DNA from: a virus
Length of the DNA: 42,061 nt
Direction: 5' to 3' (one strand)
Virus record (IMG/VR): IMGVR_UViG_3300027336_000124
Location: 1 to 42,061 of that record
Of the stretch, positions 7,743 to 15,470 are shown piece by piece (the first letter of the stretch is position 1; each line of letters begins with the position of its first letter). Both the position numbers and the translations under genes were made by a program. The notes beneath the pieces were generated by a model. The model made no database searches, had not been told where the DNA came from, and was given only the letters and a program-made list of their open reading frames with translations.

Positions 7743-8134
7743 TGAGCCTCGCGTCCAGCATCGCCGCCCTGGCTGCGCGCATCGGCTTCGAGGTCAAGAC
7801 CAAGATCGACGCCACGCACCCTGGACTTGCTCGAGTGTGGGTGAGCTTTGGCTACGTGGGCGGTCAGATCGTGATCGGCAGCGCGCACAACGTGGCCAGC
7901 GTCGTGCGTACAGCGGCGGGCCGCTACCGCGTGCATTTTGCGCTGGCGATGCCGGATGCGAACTACTGCTGGACGGCGCTCGCACGCAGCAGCAGCAACA
8001 GCGGCCAGCAGCGTGTGGCTGTCGTTCGCGCCAGTTCCGACCTGAAAACCGCCCAGTACGTCGACATCTCCTGCGCGACGACAGCAACGTCGTTCGACGA
8101 CTCCTCCGAAATCAATCTCGTGGTGTACCGCTGA
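7742..8134 (+). CDS. Fibre tip-like virion protein
   Basis: A 130-residue protein whose second half (GRYRVHFALAMPDANYC, later INLVVYR) has the signature of small beta-sandwich tip domains of phage fibres. The N-terminal MSLASSIAALAARIG resembles the start of the preceding protein, suggesting shared assembly. Start and stop overlap both neighbours (TGATG junctions). The two may form one fibre split over two genes. The longer upstream reading frame is not supported. Confidence 0.6.
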   Translation: MSLASSIAALAARIGFEVKTKIDATHPGLARVWVSFGYVGGQIVIGSAHNVASVVRTAAGRYRVHFALAMPDANYCWTALARSSSNSGQQRVAVVRASSDLKTAQYVDISCATTATSFDDSSEINLVVYR

Positions 8135-8355
8135 TGGCCTACACAGAAACCCAGCTCCAGGCCTTGGAGAGCGCGCTCGCCAAGGGCGAACGGCGGGTGA
8201 CCTTTGCCGACAAGACGGTCGAGTACCGCTCGGTCGACGAACTGATGGCCGCGATCCGTGAGGTCAGGCGTGGACTGCTGCTGCAGGCGGCTGAGACTGG
8301 GCTGCTGCCCGGTGCGCCACGCCAGATCCGCGTTACCACGCGCAAGGGGTTCTGA
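8134..8355 (+). CDS. gpW-like head-tail connector
   Basis: A 73-residue protein with the compact gpW pattern: an N-terminal helix, a beta hairpin (RRVTFADKTVEYRS) and a second helix (VDELMAAIREVRRGL). Lambda gpW (68 residues) has the same fold and the same position just before the portal gene. It stabilises the filled head and prepares the tail attachment site. ATG 8134 overlaps the upstream stop. Confidence 0.75.
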   Translation: MAYTETQLQALESALAKGERRVTFADKTVEYRSVDELMAAIREVRRGLLLQAAETGLLPGAPRQIRVTTRKGF

Positions 8356-8356
8356 A

Positions 8357-9865
8357 ATGGCGTGGTTCTCCCAAACGGTGCGCCGGTTGTTCGGTGCTTC
8401 GCCGGTACACGAAGCCGCAGGTCGTGGCCGTCGCTCGCTGGCTTGGATGCCCGGCAACCCGGGCGCGGTCGCCGCGATGCTGGCGACCAACGCCGAACTG
8501 CGCGGTAAGAGCCGGGACCTCGTTCGGCGCAATGCCTGGGCGCAGGCCGGTATCGAAGCCTTCGTAGCCAATGCGGTCGGCACCGGCATCAAGCCGCAAA
8601 GCCTGTCTGGCGACGAACGGTTCAAGGCCGAGGTGCAGGCACTGTGGCGCGATTGGGTCGAGGAAGCCGACGCGGCCGGACAGACCGACTTCTATGGCCT
8701 GCAGGCCCTGGCGTGTCGGGCGATGCTCGAAGGTGGCGAATGTCTGATCCGACTGCGGCCACGCCGTCCGGAGGATGGCCTGTCGGTGCCCCTGCAGCTC
8801 CAGTTGCTAGAGCCCGAGCACCTGCCCATCAACCTGAACACCGATCTGCCGTCCGGCAACGTCGTGCGCTCCGGCATCGAGTTCGACAACCTTGGGCGGC
8901 GCGTTGCCTACCACCTGTACCGCTCGCACCCGGAGGACGGGCGTTTGGCCCCGATGTCGGGCCAGGGCGGGATGGACACGGTGCGCATCGATGCCAAGGA
9001 GATCATTCACCTGTTCCGCGTGCTGCGCCCAGGCCAGATCCGGGGCGAGCCGTGGCTGTCGCGGGCCCTGGTCAAGCTCAACGAGCTCGACCAGTACGAC
9101 GACGCTGAGCTGGTGCGCAAGAAGACCGCCGCGATGTTCGCGGGTTTCGTCACGCGCGCCAACCCAGAGGACAACCTGATGGGCGAAGGTGCAGCGGACG
9201 CCGACGGGATTGCGCTTGCCGGACTGGAGCCGGGCACGCTGCAGATCCTGGAGCCGGGCGAGGACATCAAGTTCTCCGATCCGGCTGACGTTGGCGGTTC
9301 GTACTCCGAATTCCTGCGCACCCAGTTCCGCGCGGTTGCCGCCGCCATTGGTATCACCTACGAGCAGTTGACCGGCGATCTGACCGGCGTGAACTACTCG
9401 TCCATCCGAGCCGGGATGCTGGAGTTCCGGCGTCGTTGCGAGATGGTGCAGCACGGGGTGCTCGTGCATCAGATGTGCCGCCCGGTTTGGGCGGCCTGGA
9501 TGAAGCAGGCTGTGCTCGCCGGGGCCCTGGATGCCCCGGGCTTCGCTCGAGGCGGGCCAGCCCGTCGTCGCCAGTACCTCGCGGTGAAGTGGATTCCCCA
9601 GGGCTGGCAGTGGGTCGATCCCGAGAAGGAATTCAAGGCGATGTTGCTGGCGATCCGCGCTGGCTTGATGTCGCGCTCGGAAGCCATCTCGGCCTTCGGC
9701 TACGACGCAGAAGACGTCGACCGGGAGATCGCCGCCGATAACCAGCGCGCCGACGACCTCGGCCTGATTTTCGATTCCGACGCTCGCTACACGTCGAAGG
9801 ACGGCGGCAGCGCGGAACCCAACCGCAACGCCGCCGACGCATCCGGCAGCAATTCGACTGCCTGA
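8357..9865 (+). CDS. Portal protein, lambda gpB family
   Basis: A 502-residue portal protein (lambda gpB is 533). Recognisable family segments include ALACRAMLEGGECLIRLRP, the region ELVRKKTAAMFAGFV and GDLTGVNYSSIRAGMLEFR. The C-terminal ~40 residues are polar and low in complexity. ATG 8357 follows the gpW-like stop by one base; a longer upstream in-frame start would overlap the gpW-like gene fully and is rejected. It forms the dodecameric DNA gate at the special capsid vertex. Confidence 0.95.
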   Translation: MAWFSQTVRRLFGASPVHEAAGRGRRSLAWMPGNPGAVAAMLATNAELRGKSRDLVRRNAWAQAGIEAFVANAVGTGIKPQSLSGDERFKAEVQALWRDWVEEADAAGQTDFYGLQALACRAMLEGGECLIRLRPRRPEDGLSVPLQLQLLEPEHLPINLNTDLPSGNVVRSGIEFDNLGRRVAYHLYRSHPEDGRLAPMSGQGGMDTVRIDAKEIIHLFRVLRPGQIRGEPWLSRALVKLNELDQYDDAELVRKKTAAMFAGFVTRANPEDNLMGEGAADADGIALAGLEPGTLQILEPGEDIKFSDPADVGGSYSEFLRTQFRAVAAAIGITYEQLTGDLTGVNYSSIRAGMLEFRRRCEMVQHGVLVHQMCRPVWAAWMKQAVLAGALDAPGFARGGPARRRQYLAVKWIPQGWQWVDPEKEFKAMLLAIRAGLMSRSEAISAFGYDAEDVDREIAADNQRADDLGLIFDSDARYTSKDGGSAEPNRNAADASGSNSTA

Positions 9866-9875
9866 AGGACTTCCC

Positions 9876-11111
9876 ATGACCTTGCTGCCGCATCTGGCGG
9901 CGCGCCTCTTTGGCGTGCCGCTGGCCATCCATCGCCCGAAACTTGACGTGATCCTGGCCGTGCTCGGCCCCCGGGTCGGTCTTTCCGATCTGGCTGCCGC
10001 CCCCGGCTACACGCCGCCGACACGTGCGATGTCCGGGTCGCCGCCCGGTGTGGCCGTCATCCCCATCCACGGCACGCTGGTGCGCCGCACCGTGGGGCTG
10101 GAGGCCGAGTCGGGGCTGACCAGTTACGCGGGGCTCGCCGCGCAACTGGATGCTGCCATCGGCAATCCGGAGGTGTCGGCCATCCTGCTCGACATCGATT
10201 CGCCGGGTGGCGAGTCGGGTGGTGTGTTCGATCTGGCCGACCGCATCCGCGCGGCGAGCCAGATCAAGCCGGTCTGGGCCGTGGCCAATGACATGGCCTT
10301 CTCAGCCGCCTACGCGCTGGCGTCCGCCGCCAGCCGGGTGTTCGTCTCGCGCACCGGCGGTGTCGGCTCGATTGGCGTGATTGCGATGCACGTCGACCAG
10401 TCCGAGAAGGATGCGCAGGACGGCGTTCACTACACCGCCGTGTTCGCGGGCGACCGCAAAAACGATCTCAACCCGCACGAGCCGATCTCCAGCGAAGCCC
10501 ACGCCTTTTTGAAAGCTGAGGTCAATCGCATCTACGGCCTGTTCGTCGAGACGGTGGCTCGTCACCGGGGCATTGAGACATCCGCCGTGCGCGACACCGA
10601 GGCCGGACTGTTCTTCGGGCAGGCGGCCGTCGCCATGGGTCTTGCCGACGCCGTCGGCACTTTCGACGACGCGCTCGCGCAACTGCTCGCATCCCTTTCC
10701 CCCAACCCGACTCCGGTGGCCGTGGCCGCGCGGGCGGGCTTTTTCAGCAACCACCCCAAGGAGTCATTGATGAATGATCGAACCGACCCCGCTGCTCTTG
10801 ATCGGCCTCTTGCTGATCCTGCTGGCAGTCCTCCTCAATCGCCCGCCGCCACGTTGACCGTGGCCGATGCCGTCGAAATCGCGCAGACCTGCCAGCTTGC
10901 TGGCCGCGCCGATCTGATCGCAGGTTTTCTCGAGGCCAACACCGCACCCGCAACGGTGCGCAGCCAACTGCTTTCGGCCAAGGCCGAAGCCAGCCCCGAG
11001 ATCGTCAGCCGCATCGCACCTGACGCCTCTCGCCCCGCATCCGCCAATCCACTGCTCGAAGCCGCCCGGAACCTTGCGGCGCAGTCGTCCGCACTGAAGA
11101 AGGAGATCTGA
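9876..11111 (+). CDS. S49 family head maturation protease (gpC-like) with C-terminal scaffold
   Basis: A 411-residue fusion. Residues ~55-270 form a ClpP/SppA-type S49 serine protease: IDSPGGESGG around 106-115, the probable nucleophile Ser143 in MAFSAAYALAS, and the probable general base Lys195 in GDRKNDLNPHE. This Ser-Lys spacing suits the family. The remaining ~115 residues, starting at the internal Met299, form an Ala-rich helical region expected to be scaffold. Lambda C/Nu3 has the same nested plan. It cleaves connector and scaffold during prohead maturation. Confidence 0.9.
   Translation: MTLLPHLAARLFGVPLAIHRPKLDVILAVLGPRVGLSDLAAAPGYTPPTRAMSGSPPGVAVIPIHGTLVRRTVGLEAESGLTSYAGLAAQLDAAIGNPEVSAILLDIDSPGGESGGVFDLADRIRAASQIKPVWAVANDMAFSAAYALASAASRVFVSRTGGVGSIGVIAMHVDQSEKDAQDGVHYTAVFAGDRKNDLNPHEPISSEAHAFLKAEVNRIYGLFVETVARHRGIETSAVRDTEAGLFFGQAAVAMGLADAVGTFDDALAQLLASLSPNPTPVAVAARAGFFSNHPKESLMNDRTDPAALDRPLADPAGSPPQSPAATLTVADAVEIAQTCQLAGRADLIAGFLEANTAPATVRSQLLSAKAEASPEIVSRIAPDASRPASANPLLEAARNLAAQSSALKKEI
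10770..11111 (+). CDS. Nested in-frame scaffold protein (Nu3-like)
   Basis: Inside the protease gene, an in-frame ATG at 10770 is preceded by AAGGAG (10758-10763) with 6-nt spacing, a near-ideal ribosome site. It would give a 113-residue Ala-rich, helical protein identical to the protease C-terminus. Lambda makes its scaffold Nu3 in the same way from within gene C. The expected role is assembly of the capsid shell before degradation by the protease. Confidence 0.75.
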   Translation: MNDRTDPAALDRPLADPAGSPPQSPAATLTVADAVEIAQTCQLAGRADLIAGFLEANTAPATVRSQLLSAKAEASPEIVSRIAPDASRPASANPLLEAARNLAAQSSALKKEI

Positions 11112-11112
11112 C

Positions 11113-11493
11113 ATGCCGACCGTCTTTACCGAGGCCATGAACCTGGGCGACCTGCTCAAGTTTGAAGCGCCCAACCTGTACTCGCGTGACCGCGTCACCG
11201 TGGCCGCAGGCCAGAACCTGCCGCTGGGTACGGTGCTCGGCATCGTGACCGCCAGTGGAAAGTACAAGCAGATCGACCCGTCCGCTGAGGACGGCTCGCA
11301 GGTCGCCGCAGGCGTGCTGCTGCAGAACTGCGACGCCACGTTGGCCGACCGTGACAACGGCCTCGTCGTCGCGCGTCACGCCATCGTTTCCGACCACGCA
11401 CTGCAGTGGCCCGAAGCCATCACCGCTGCCGAGAAGGCGTCGGCCATTGCCCAGCTCAAGGCGCTGGGCGTCCTCGTCCGTCAAGGAGTCTGA
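11113..11493 (+). CDS. Head decoration protein, lambda gpD-like
   Basis: A 126-residue protein with the gpD-family pattern: an N-terminal YSRDRVTVAAGQNLPLGTVL, a central AAGVLLQNCDA and a C-terminal segment ending in LGVLV. It trimerises on the expanded capsid and stabilises it against packaging pressure. It has a strong ribosome site (AAGGAG in the upstream codons) and lies directly before the major capsid gene, as in lambda. Confidence 0.9.
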   Translation: MPTVFTEAMNLGDLLKFEAPNLYSRDRVTVAAGQNLPLGTVLGIVTASGKYKQIDPSAEDGSQVAAGVLLQNCDATLADRDNGLVVARHAIVSDHALQWPEAITAAEKASAIAQLKALGVLVRQGV

Positions 11494-11495
11494 CC

Positions 11496-12506
11496 ATGCA
11501 GAACATCTTCGAGAACCCGGCGTTTTCGATGTCGGCGCTGACCGCCGCCATCAACATCCTGCCCAACAACTACGACCGTCTGGCCCAGATGGGGTTGTTC
11601 GTCGACCGCCCGCAGCGTTTCCGCTCGATCATCGTCGAGAAGCAAAACAACGTGCTGACCCTGCTGCCGACGATGCCTGTGGGCTCGCCCGGCACCGTCG
11701 GTGTGCGCGGACAGCGCAACGTGCGCTCGTTCCACATTCCGCACATTCCACATGATGACGTGGTGCTGCCCGAGGAGGTCCAGGGCATCCGCGCCTTCGG
11801 CTCGGAGACGGAACTGCAGACGGTGGCGGGCGTGATGGCGCAGCACCTGCAGACGATGCGCAACAAGCACGCGATCACCCTGGAGCACCTGCGCTTTGGC
11901 GCGCTCAAGGGGTTGATCCTCGATGCTGACGGCAGCGTGATCTACAACCTGTACGACGAGTTTGGCATCACCCCGCAGACCTTCGCGTGGGACATCGCTG
12001 CGCACGACAGCGCTTTCGATGTCGGCAAAGCCTGCCGTGAGCTCCTGCGTTACGTCGAGGACAACCTGCAGGGTGAGCGGATGACCGGCGTCCACGTCCT
12101 GGTCGGCAAGGACTTCTTCGAAGCGCTCACGACGCACGACGACGTCATCGCGGCCTACGAACGCTGGCAGGACGGCTTGGCGCTGCGTTCGGACATGCGC
12201 TCGGGCTTCACCTTCTGCGGCATCACCTTCGAGGAGCATCGCGGTCGTGCGACTGCGCCCGGTGGCACCGTGCGCCGCTTCGTCGAGGAGGACGAGGGGC
12301 ACGCCTTCCCGCTGGGCACGATGGACACCTTCGCCACGTACTACGCACCTGCCGACTTCAACGAGACGGCCAACACGATGGCGCTGCCGCTGTACGCGAA
12401 GCAGGAGCCCCGCAAGTTCGACCGGGGCACCGATTTGCACACGCAAGCCAACCCGCTACCGCTGTGCCACCGACCGCAGCTGCTGGTGAAGCTGGAGATC
12501 GCGTGA
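11496..12506 (+). CDS. Major capsid protein, lambda gpE family
   Basis: A 336-residue protein (lambda gpE is 341). Family segments include PNNYDRLAQMGLF near the start, IPHIPHDD in the N-terminal third and a C-terminal ALPLYAKQEPRKFDRG. ATG 11496 has AAGGAG upstream and follows the decoration gene by 2 nt; the longer upstream frame is spurious. It forms the icosahedral shell. Confidence 0.95.
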   Translation: MQNIFENPAFSMSALTAAINILPNNYDRLAQMGLFVDRPQRFRSIIVEKQNNVLTLLPTMPVGSPGTVGVRGQRNVRSFHIPHIPHDDVVLPEEVQGIRAFGSETELQTVAGVMAQHLQTMRNKHAITLEHLRFGALKGLILDADGSVIYNLYDEFGITPQTFAWDIAAHDSAFDVGKACRELLRYVEDNLQGERMTGVHVLVGKDFFEALTTHDDVIAAYERWQDGLALRSDMRSGFTFCGITFEEHRGRATAPGGTVRRFVEEDEGHAFPLGTMDTFATYYAPADFNETANTMALPLYAKQEPRKFDRGTDLHTQANPLPLCHRPQLLVKLEIA

Positions 12507-12808
12507 TGGGCCTCGTCGAACAGGTCTATGCAGCCGCTTTGAACGCGGGCCTGCTGCACGATTGCCATTGGCAGCCTGCCGATGGCTCGCCGATGCAGAC
12601 GCACGCGGTCGGCTTCGCCGCGCCGGACGACACCGTGTTCGACGGGATGGCCTCGACCACCGACCACCAGATGTCGTATCCGGCGTCGGTGTTTATGGGT
12701 CTGGCCCCACGCGACACGGTGGAGATTGGCAGCGTGATCTATCAGGTGCGCGACATCCGGGCCGTGGGCGACGGCTCGGAAATGCGCGCCAAGCTCACAA
12801 GGCTCTGA
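12506..12808 (+). CDS. Head-tail joining protein, FII-like
   Basis: A 100-residue protein. Its C-terminal beta-rich part (VEIGSVIYQVRDI, then MRAKLTRL) and its place directly after the major capsid gene match the Phage_attach/gpFII family that lambda uses to join head and tail. The start overlaps the capsid stop (TGATG). Confidence 0.7.
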   Translation: MGLVEQVYAAALNAGLLHDCHWQPADGSPMQTHAVGFAAPDDTVFDGMASTTDHQMSYPASVFMGLAPRDTVEIGSVIYQVRDIRAVGDGSEMRAKLTRL

Positions 12809-12811
12809 CCC

Positions 12812-13258
12812 GTGTCCGGCAACTCGATCCGCGAACAGATTCTGCTCGCGGTGATGGCGGTCGTCCGCACGCCGGTGGAATCGCTCGGGGCCACGCTGCA
12901 CCGCTCGCCCACGGTGGCCATCAGCCGGGAGCAGTGCCCTGCGCTGGTGGTGTTCCCCGAGTCCGAATCCATCACCGAACGCGCCAACGACCGTGTCACG
13001 CGTGAACTGATCGTGCGCCTCGTCGCGCTGGCCCGCGCGGTACCTCCCGCGACTCCGGAGACAGAAGCCGACCGGCTGCTCACTGCTGCCCACGCCGCGC
13101 TGCTGGCCGACCGGAACCTGGGCGGCTTGAGCCTTGGCATCCGCGAGCAGGAATGCGAATGGGACGTCGAGGACGCCGATGCGGTGGCCGCCGCTATTCC
13201 CGCGCGCTACGCGATCACCTACCGGACGCTCGACACCGACCTTTCAGCCAAGGGATGA
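12812..13258 (+). CDS. Probable tail completion/terminator protein
   Basis: A 148-residue protein starting at GTG 12812, 3 nt after the FII-like gene. It contains VAISREQCPALVVFPE and a mixed alpha/beta pattern. Size and position (between FII and the tail tube) match the tail terminator/minor tail proteins of the gpU/gpZ slot. The family is inferred from synteny rather than from a diagnostic motif. Confidence 0.6.
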   Translation: MSGNSIREQILLAVMAVVRTPVESLGATLHRSPTVAISREQCPALVVFPESESITERANDRVTRELIVRLVALARAVPPATPETEADRLLTAAHAALLADRNLGGLSLGIREQECEWDVEDADAVAAAIPARYAITYRTLDTDLSAKG

Positions 13259-13263
13259 CACCC

Positions 13264-13485
13264 ATGACATCACTCGTTTTGATCCGCCCACACACCCACG
13301 CGGGCAAGCCGCTGCAGCCGGGCGAACGGCTCGATGTGGATGGCAGCACCGCCGACTGGCTCATCGCCAACGGCATCGCCCGCCACGACCGCCAGCCCGT
13401 ACCCGAGCCCCAGCCGCAAGGCGACGGCACACCCATTGAGCCCATCCGACCCATCACCACCCAACGCAAGGAATCCAAATCATGA
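13264..13485 (+). CDS. Small DUF7210-like phage protein
   Basis: A 73-residue protein. The first ~40 residues (HAGKPLQPGERLDVDG, then TADWLIANGIA) follow a pattern seen in small proteins placed just ahead of phage tail-tube genes; the tail is Pro/Gln-rich. Its stop overlaps the tail-tube start by 4 nt. The role is unknown. Confidence 0.6.
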   Translation: MTSLVLIRPHTHAGKPLQPGERLDVDGSTADWLIANGIARHDRQPVPEPQPQGDGTPIEPIRPITTQRKESKS

Positions 13486-14234
13486 GCACCTACGCCAGTT
13501 TTCAGGGCCGCGTCTTCCTCGGCAAGCGCGACGAATCCGGCCTGCCCATCGAAGTGCGCTCGCCCGGCAACGTCGCCGAGCTCAAGCTCTCGCTCAAGAC
13601 CGACGTGCTGGAGCATTACGAGAGCCAGACCGGCCAGCGCTCGCTCGACCACCGGATGGTCAAGCAAAAGTCGGCCACCGTGAATCTCACCATTGAGGAA
13701 TTCACCAAGGAAAACCTCGCGCTGGCGCTGTACGGCAACCACATCACCGGCAGCACAGGCACTGTGACCGCCGAAACCATCGGCGGCGCTGCTCCGGTGG
13801 TCGGCGACCGCTACTTCTTCGCCCATCCCAAGGTGTCGGCGCTGGTGGTGACCGACTCGGCGGGCACGCCCGCAACGTTGACCGCAGGCACGCACTACAC
13901 CGCCGACACCGATTTCGGTGCCCTCCAGTTTCTGGATATCACCGGCTTCACCGCGCCGTTCAAGGCCGCCTACAGCTACGGCGTCGCCACCGAGATCGGC
14001 ATCTTCACGCAGGCGCTGCCCGAGCGCTACCTGCGCCTGGAAGGCATCAACACCGCGCAGGGCAACGCCAAGGTGCTGGTCGAGCTGTACCGCGTGGCCT
14101 TCGATCCCTTGAAGGAAATCTCCTTCATCTCGGACGAGTACAACAAGTTCGAACTGGAAGGATCGCTCCTGGCCGACACCACCAAGCCCTATGACGCGGT
14201 GCTTGGCCAGTTCGGCCGCATCGTGCAACTGTGA
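13482..14234 (+). CDS. Major tail tube protein
   Basis: A 250-residue protein. The typical beta-rich tube features include ATVNLTIEEFTKENLALAL, a variable insert (~85-165, YFFAHPKVSALVVTD) and a C-terminal EGSLLADTTKPYDAVLG. It precedes the G/GT-like chaperones and the tape measure, as tail-tube genes do. It has a reasonable ribosome site (AAGGA) and overlaps the upstream gene by 4 nt. Confidence 0.88.
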   Translation: MSTYASFQGRVFLGKRDESGLPIEVRSPGNVAELKLSLKTDVLEHYESQTGQRSLDHRMVKQKSATVNLTIEEFTKENLALALYGNHITGSTGTVTAETIGGAAPVVGDRYFFAHPKVSALVVTDSAGTPATLTAGTHYTADTDFGALQFLDITGFTAPFKAAYSYGVATEIGIFTQALPERYLRLEGINTAQGNAKVLVELYRVAFDPLKEISFISDEYNKFELEGSLLADTTKPYDAVLGQFGRIVQL

Positions 14235-14245
14235 TGGGGACTGCC

Positions 14246-14644
14246 ATGAGCGATCTGGAAACTCTCATCCCGCAAGCAGTGGAGCTAGTCATCGACGGGG
14301 AGCCGTTGGCCATCAAGCCACTCAAGGTCGGCCAGATGCCCGCCTTCCTGCGCGCGATCACGCCGGTGATGCAGCAGATCGGCGGCGATGGTATCGACTG
14401 GCTGGCACTGTTCGGCGAGCGCGGCGACGACCTGCTGACGGCAGTGTCCATCGCCGTCGGCAAGCCCCGCGCGTGGGTCGACGCACTCGATGCCGACCAG
14501 GCCATCTTGTTGGCGGCCAAGGTGCTTGAGGTCAACGCCGATTTTTTTACCCGGACGGTGGTGCCTCGGCTCGACGGGTTGATCGCGCAGACGAGCGCGG
14601 CGGTGGCAGTGACCACGACTGGTTCGACACCGTCCAGCACCTGA
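14246..14644 (+). CDS. Tail assembly chaperone (G-like, zero-frame product)
   Basis: A 132-residue acidic protein (VIDGEPLAIKPLKVGQMPAF, ADQAILLAAKVLEV) between the tail tube and tape measure genes. This position and the slippery T7 run inside it mark it as the G-type tail assembly chaperone. ATG 14246 is chosen because GGGGA precedes it; ATG 14234, overlapping the upstream stop, is the alternative. The chaperone keeps the tape measure protein soluble and is absent from the virion in lambda. Confidence 0.8.
   Translation: MSDLETLIPQAVELVIDGEPLAIKPLKVGQMPAFLRAITPVMQQIGGDGIDWLALFGERGDDLLTAVSIAVGKPRAWVDALDADQAILLAAKVLEVNADFFTRTVVPRLDGLIAQTSAAVAVTTTGSTPSST
14542..14548 (+). promoter_or_regulatory. 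Programmed -1 ribosomal frameshift site
   Basis: Seven consecutive Ts lie in zero frame as T TTT TTT, followed by AC. This fits the X XXY YYZ slippery heptamer, with both Phe tRNAs able to slip back one base. The -1 frame then stays open to 14850 and encodes sensible protein, giving a G/GT-type fusion as in most tailed phages with long tails. Confidence 0.75.
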
Positions 14645-14850
14645 TCGAGCGCGGCCACCGGTTGCCCGACATCCTCGACTACACCCTGGCGCAGGTGCGT
14701 GGCTTCGCCGCCGCAACCGCGCGTGAGGACGCCGCACGCGATGCCCGGCTGCTCTCGCTGATCGCCATCGGCGCACGCGGCGACTCGCGTCACCTCGACC
14801 AGACCTTAGACAAACTCCAAAACCATGCGCATCTCGGTTCGCATCGATAG
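14548..14850 (+). CDS. GT-like frameshift extension of the tail chaperone
   Basis: This -1-frame extension of about 100 codons begins at TAC 14548 and ends at TAG 14848-14850. It has no good start of its own (only a TTG at 14662). The full fusion from 14246 would be about 201 residues. The extension contains SDHDWFDTVQHLIERG and ILDYTLAQVRGFAAA, similar to the T domain of phages with G-GT pairs, which binds tail tube protein. It overlaps the next gene by 26 nt. Confidence 0.72.
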   Translation, partial: YPDGGASARRVDRADERGGGSDHDWFDTVQHLIERGHRLPDILDYTLAQVRGFAAATAREDAARDARLLSLIAIGARGDSRHLDQTLDKLQNHAHLGSHR

Positions 14851-15469
14851 CAAGGCCGCGCAAGCGCAGTTGCGCCGCTGGGGCGGCGAGTTCCGCGAGA
14901 AGGTCCAGAAGGTAGTCGCGCGCGGCATCGCCAGTGAGGCCGCCGAACTCAAGCAGGACGTGCGCAGCCACGTCGCGGGCCAGATGACGGTGGTCAAGAA
15001 GTCCTTCGTCAAGGGCTTCACTGCCAAGGTGCTCGACAAGGACAAGAACCGGCTGCCTGCGCTCTACGTCGGCTCGCGCATCCCGTGGTCGGGCATCCAC
15101 GAACGTGGCGGCTCTATTTCCGGCCGGATGCTGATCCCTCTGAACGGTCGTGTCGGTCGCAAACGCTTCAAGGCTCAGATCGCCGAGTTGATGCGCGGTG
15201 GGAACGCCTACTTCATCAAGAACGCCAAGGGGAACATCGTGCTGATGGCCGAGAACATCAAGGAATACGACCGGCCACTGTCGGGCTTCAAGCGCCGCTA
15301 CCGCAAGGCCGAGGGCATCAAGCGGCTCAAACGTGGCGCGGATGTACCCATCGCCGTGCTGGTGCCCCGGGTGCAGCTCAAGAAGCGACTGAACGTCGAA
15401 CGCATTGTCGCCGGTCGGATTCCGCGCCTCTCCGCACGGATCGAGAAGCAGTTGCGGCTGGTGGACTGA
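14825..15469 (+). CDS. Minor tail / connector protein, possibly DUF6441
   Basis: A 214-residue basic protein (ISVRIDSKAAQAQLRRWG, IPWSGIHERGGSISG). It lies between the GT extension and the tape measure gene. The layout resembles DUF6441-type phage proteins, a weak assignment. There is no signal peptide or membrane segment. Probably a tail component or assembly factor. Confidence 0.55.
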   Translation: MRISVRIDSKAAQAQLRRWGGEFREKVQKVVARGIASEAAELKQDVRSHVAGQMTVVKKSFVKGFTAKVLDKDKNRLPALYVGSRIPWSGIHERGGSISGRMLIPLNGRVGRKRFKAQIAELMRGGNAYFIKNAKGNIVLMAENIKEYDRPLSGFKRRYRKAEGIKRLKRGADVPIAVLVPRVQLKKRLNVERIVAGRIPRLSARIEKQLRLVD

Positions 15470-15470
15470 A

